This document shows, piece after piece, positions 63,368 through 64,000 of a DNA stretch of 64,000 bases. Positions within the stretch are counted from its first letter, which is position 1. Each line of letters starts with the position of its first letter. The position numbers and the translations under genes were made by a program. The stretch lies in the NCBI RefSeq assembly GCF_016735515.1, contig NZ_JAERQZ010000002.1, forward strand, positions 62,001-126,000. Reading direction: 5' to 3'. The DNA comes from Piscinibacter sp. HJYY11 (GTDB lineage: Bacteria > Pseudomonadota > Gammaproteobacteria > Burkholderiales > Burkholderiaceae_C). Under the pieces are notes generated by a model, which made no database searches, was not told the DNA's origin, and was given only the letters and a program-made list of their open reading frames with translations.

Positions 63368-64000
63368 TGCCGCGCTGTTCGCGTGGGCGGTGGCGCTTCC
63401 GGCGCACGCGGCCTGCGACAAGCCGCTCTACCTGACCTTCGACACCGGCCACATGGGCGTGGCACCGCTCGTCGCCGAGGTGCTGAACCGCCAGGGCGTG
63501 AAGGCCACCTTCTTCCTCGCCGACGAAAAGACCTTGACCGGCGGGACGAGCCTCGACGACCAGTGGGCGCCTTGGTGGAAAGCGCGGGCCGCCGAAGGCC
63601 ACCTCTTTGCATCGCACACCTTCGACCATGTGTATTGGGTTGCCGATGTGGCAGAGGGCTTTCGCGTGCGTGCGAGCGCGGGGCCGAAGGCCGGGCAGGT
63701 GCAGACCTGGACGCCTGCGCAGTACTGTGCCGAACTGCAGCGCCCCGCGGATCGTCTGAAGGCGATGACCGGGCAGGCCATGCCCAGGCTCTTTCGCGCG
63801 GCGGGTGGCAAGACCTCGCCCGCCTTGCTGAACGCCGCAAAGGCCTGCGGATGGACGCATGTCGGCTGGAGCCCGGCCGGCTTTCTCGGCGACGAACTGC
63901 CCAGCGAGCGCTACCCCAATGCCACGCTGCTCGCCCGTGCTCTGCGTGACGTGCGCCGGGGCGACATCCTCCTGGCGCACCTGGGCATCTGGTCGCGACG
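63351..64000 (+). CDS. NodB-type polysaccharide deacetylase, 3' end cut by window edge
   Basis: At least 216 residues. Signal peptide MRRAASAALFAWAVALPAHA. Deacetylase motifs: TFDTGH (motif 1, first Asp at 31), SHTFDH (His metal ligands) and FRAAGGKTSP. Likely removes N- or O-acetyl groups from an envelope polysaccharide or peptidoglycan. It overlaps the beta-propeller gene by 17 bp, so the two are co-expressed and may act on the same periplasmic substrate. Confidence 0.85.
   Translation, partial: MRRAASAALFAWAVALPAHAACDKPLYLTFDTGHMGVAPLVAEVLNRQGVKATFFLADEKTLTGGTSLDDQWAPWWKARAAEGHLFASHTFDHVYWVADVAEGFRVRASAGPKAGQVQTWTPAQYCAELQRPADRLKAMTGQAMPRLFRAAGGKTSPALLNAAKACGWTHVGWSPAGFLGDELPSERYPNATLLARALRDVRRGDILLAHLGIWSR

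Overview
The window is a 64 kb stretch of high-GC (about two-thirds G+C), densely packed, essentially all-housekeeping chromosome. Gene order and content point to Burkholderiales (Betaproteobacteria), probably the Comamonadaceae / Rubrivivax-Leptothrix-Rhizobacter neighbourhood. The supporting signs are a DUF3579 protein, the order gyrA-DUF2059-pheA-tyrA-aroA/cmk-rpsA-ihfB-lapA-lapB-hldE-hldD, a fused AroA-Cmk enzyme, rpsP-rimM-trmD-rplS, and a one-piece tmRNA encoding an ANDETYALAA tag. I see no prophage, transposon, CRISPR array, rRNA or tRNA gene. Both ends are cut inside genes: a UvrA-like ATPase at the left and a polysaccharide deacetylase at the right.

Layout. 1-4.7 kb: a short-type UvrA divergent from a voltage-gated K+ channel with a C-terminal zinc-ribbon-like tail, a stand-alone BLUF blue-light sensor, a DegP/HtrA-type protease and a small secreted protein. 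4.7-10.5 kb (minus strand): argD-argF followed at 10 bp by a metallophosphoesterase, then a Ser/Thr kinase fused to a universal stress domain, an AraC regulator and a VOC protein. 10.7-18.6 kb: DUF3579, rpsT, murJ, a SirB1-like protein, an AI-2E-type permease, hda, a HAD phosphatase, pcnB and folK. 18.5-23 kb: a serine hydrolase, DUF486, deoxynucleoside kinase, and a DUF47/PiT phosphate-uptake pair. 23-27 kb: rpsP-rimM-trmD-rplS, a CoA-type Nudix hydrolase and a CobD/CbiB-like membrane protein.

27-38 kb: rsgA, pterin dehydratase, an M48 protease, orn, an RhlE-type helicase with a long leader, a transglutaminase, FKBP, an FMN reductase, gluQRS, a LysR-pirin divergent pair, DUF599 and trhO. 38-43.7 kb: dnaE, a patatin phospholipase and a ComEA-like protein. 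43.7-56.8 kb (minus strand): the gyrA-to-hldD block, which combines gyrase, aromatic amino acid synthesis, CMP kinase, ribosomal protein S1, IHF-beta and LPS heptose / LapAB assembly functions. 57-64 kb: an OmpA-family lipoprotein-like porin, ubiG-gph-ssrA, a Na/Pi symporter, an AIM24-type protein, a beta-propeller protein and a NodB-type deacetylase.

No clearly undescribed multi-gene system is visible. The best leads are the kinase/Usp fusion paired with a phosphoesterase downstream of argDF, three CYTAAS repeats phased at exactly 11 bp ahead of the HtrA gene, palindromes at the LysR-pirin junction, a promoter-like AT island inside cmk that would serve rpsA, Gln at GyrA position 83, and a recurrent -10-like hexamer placed 6-10 nt before start codons, which suggests leaderless or near-leaderless mRNAs.
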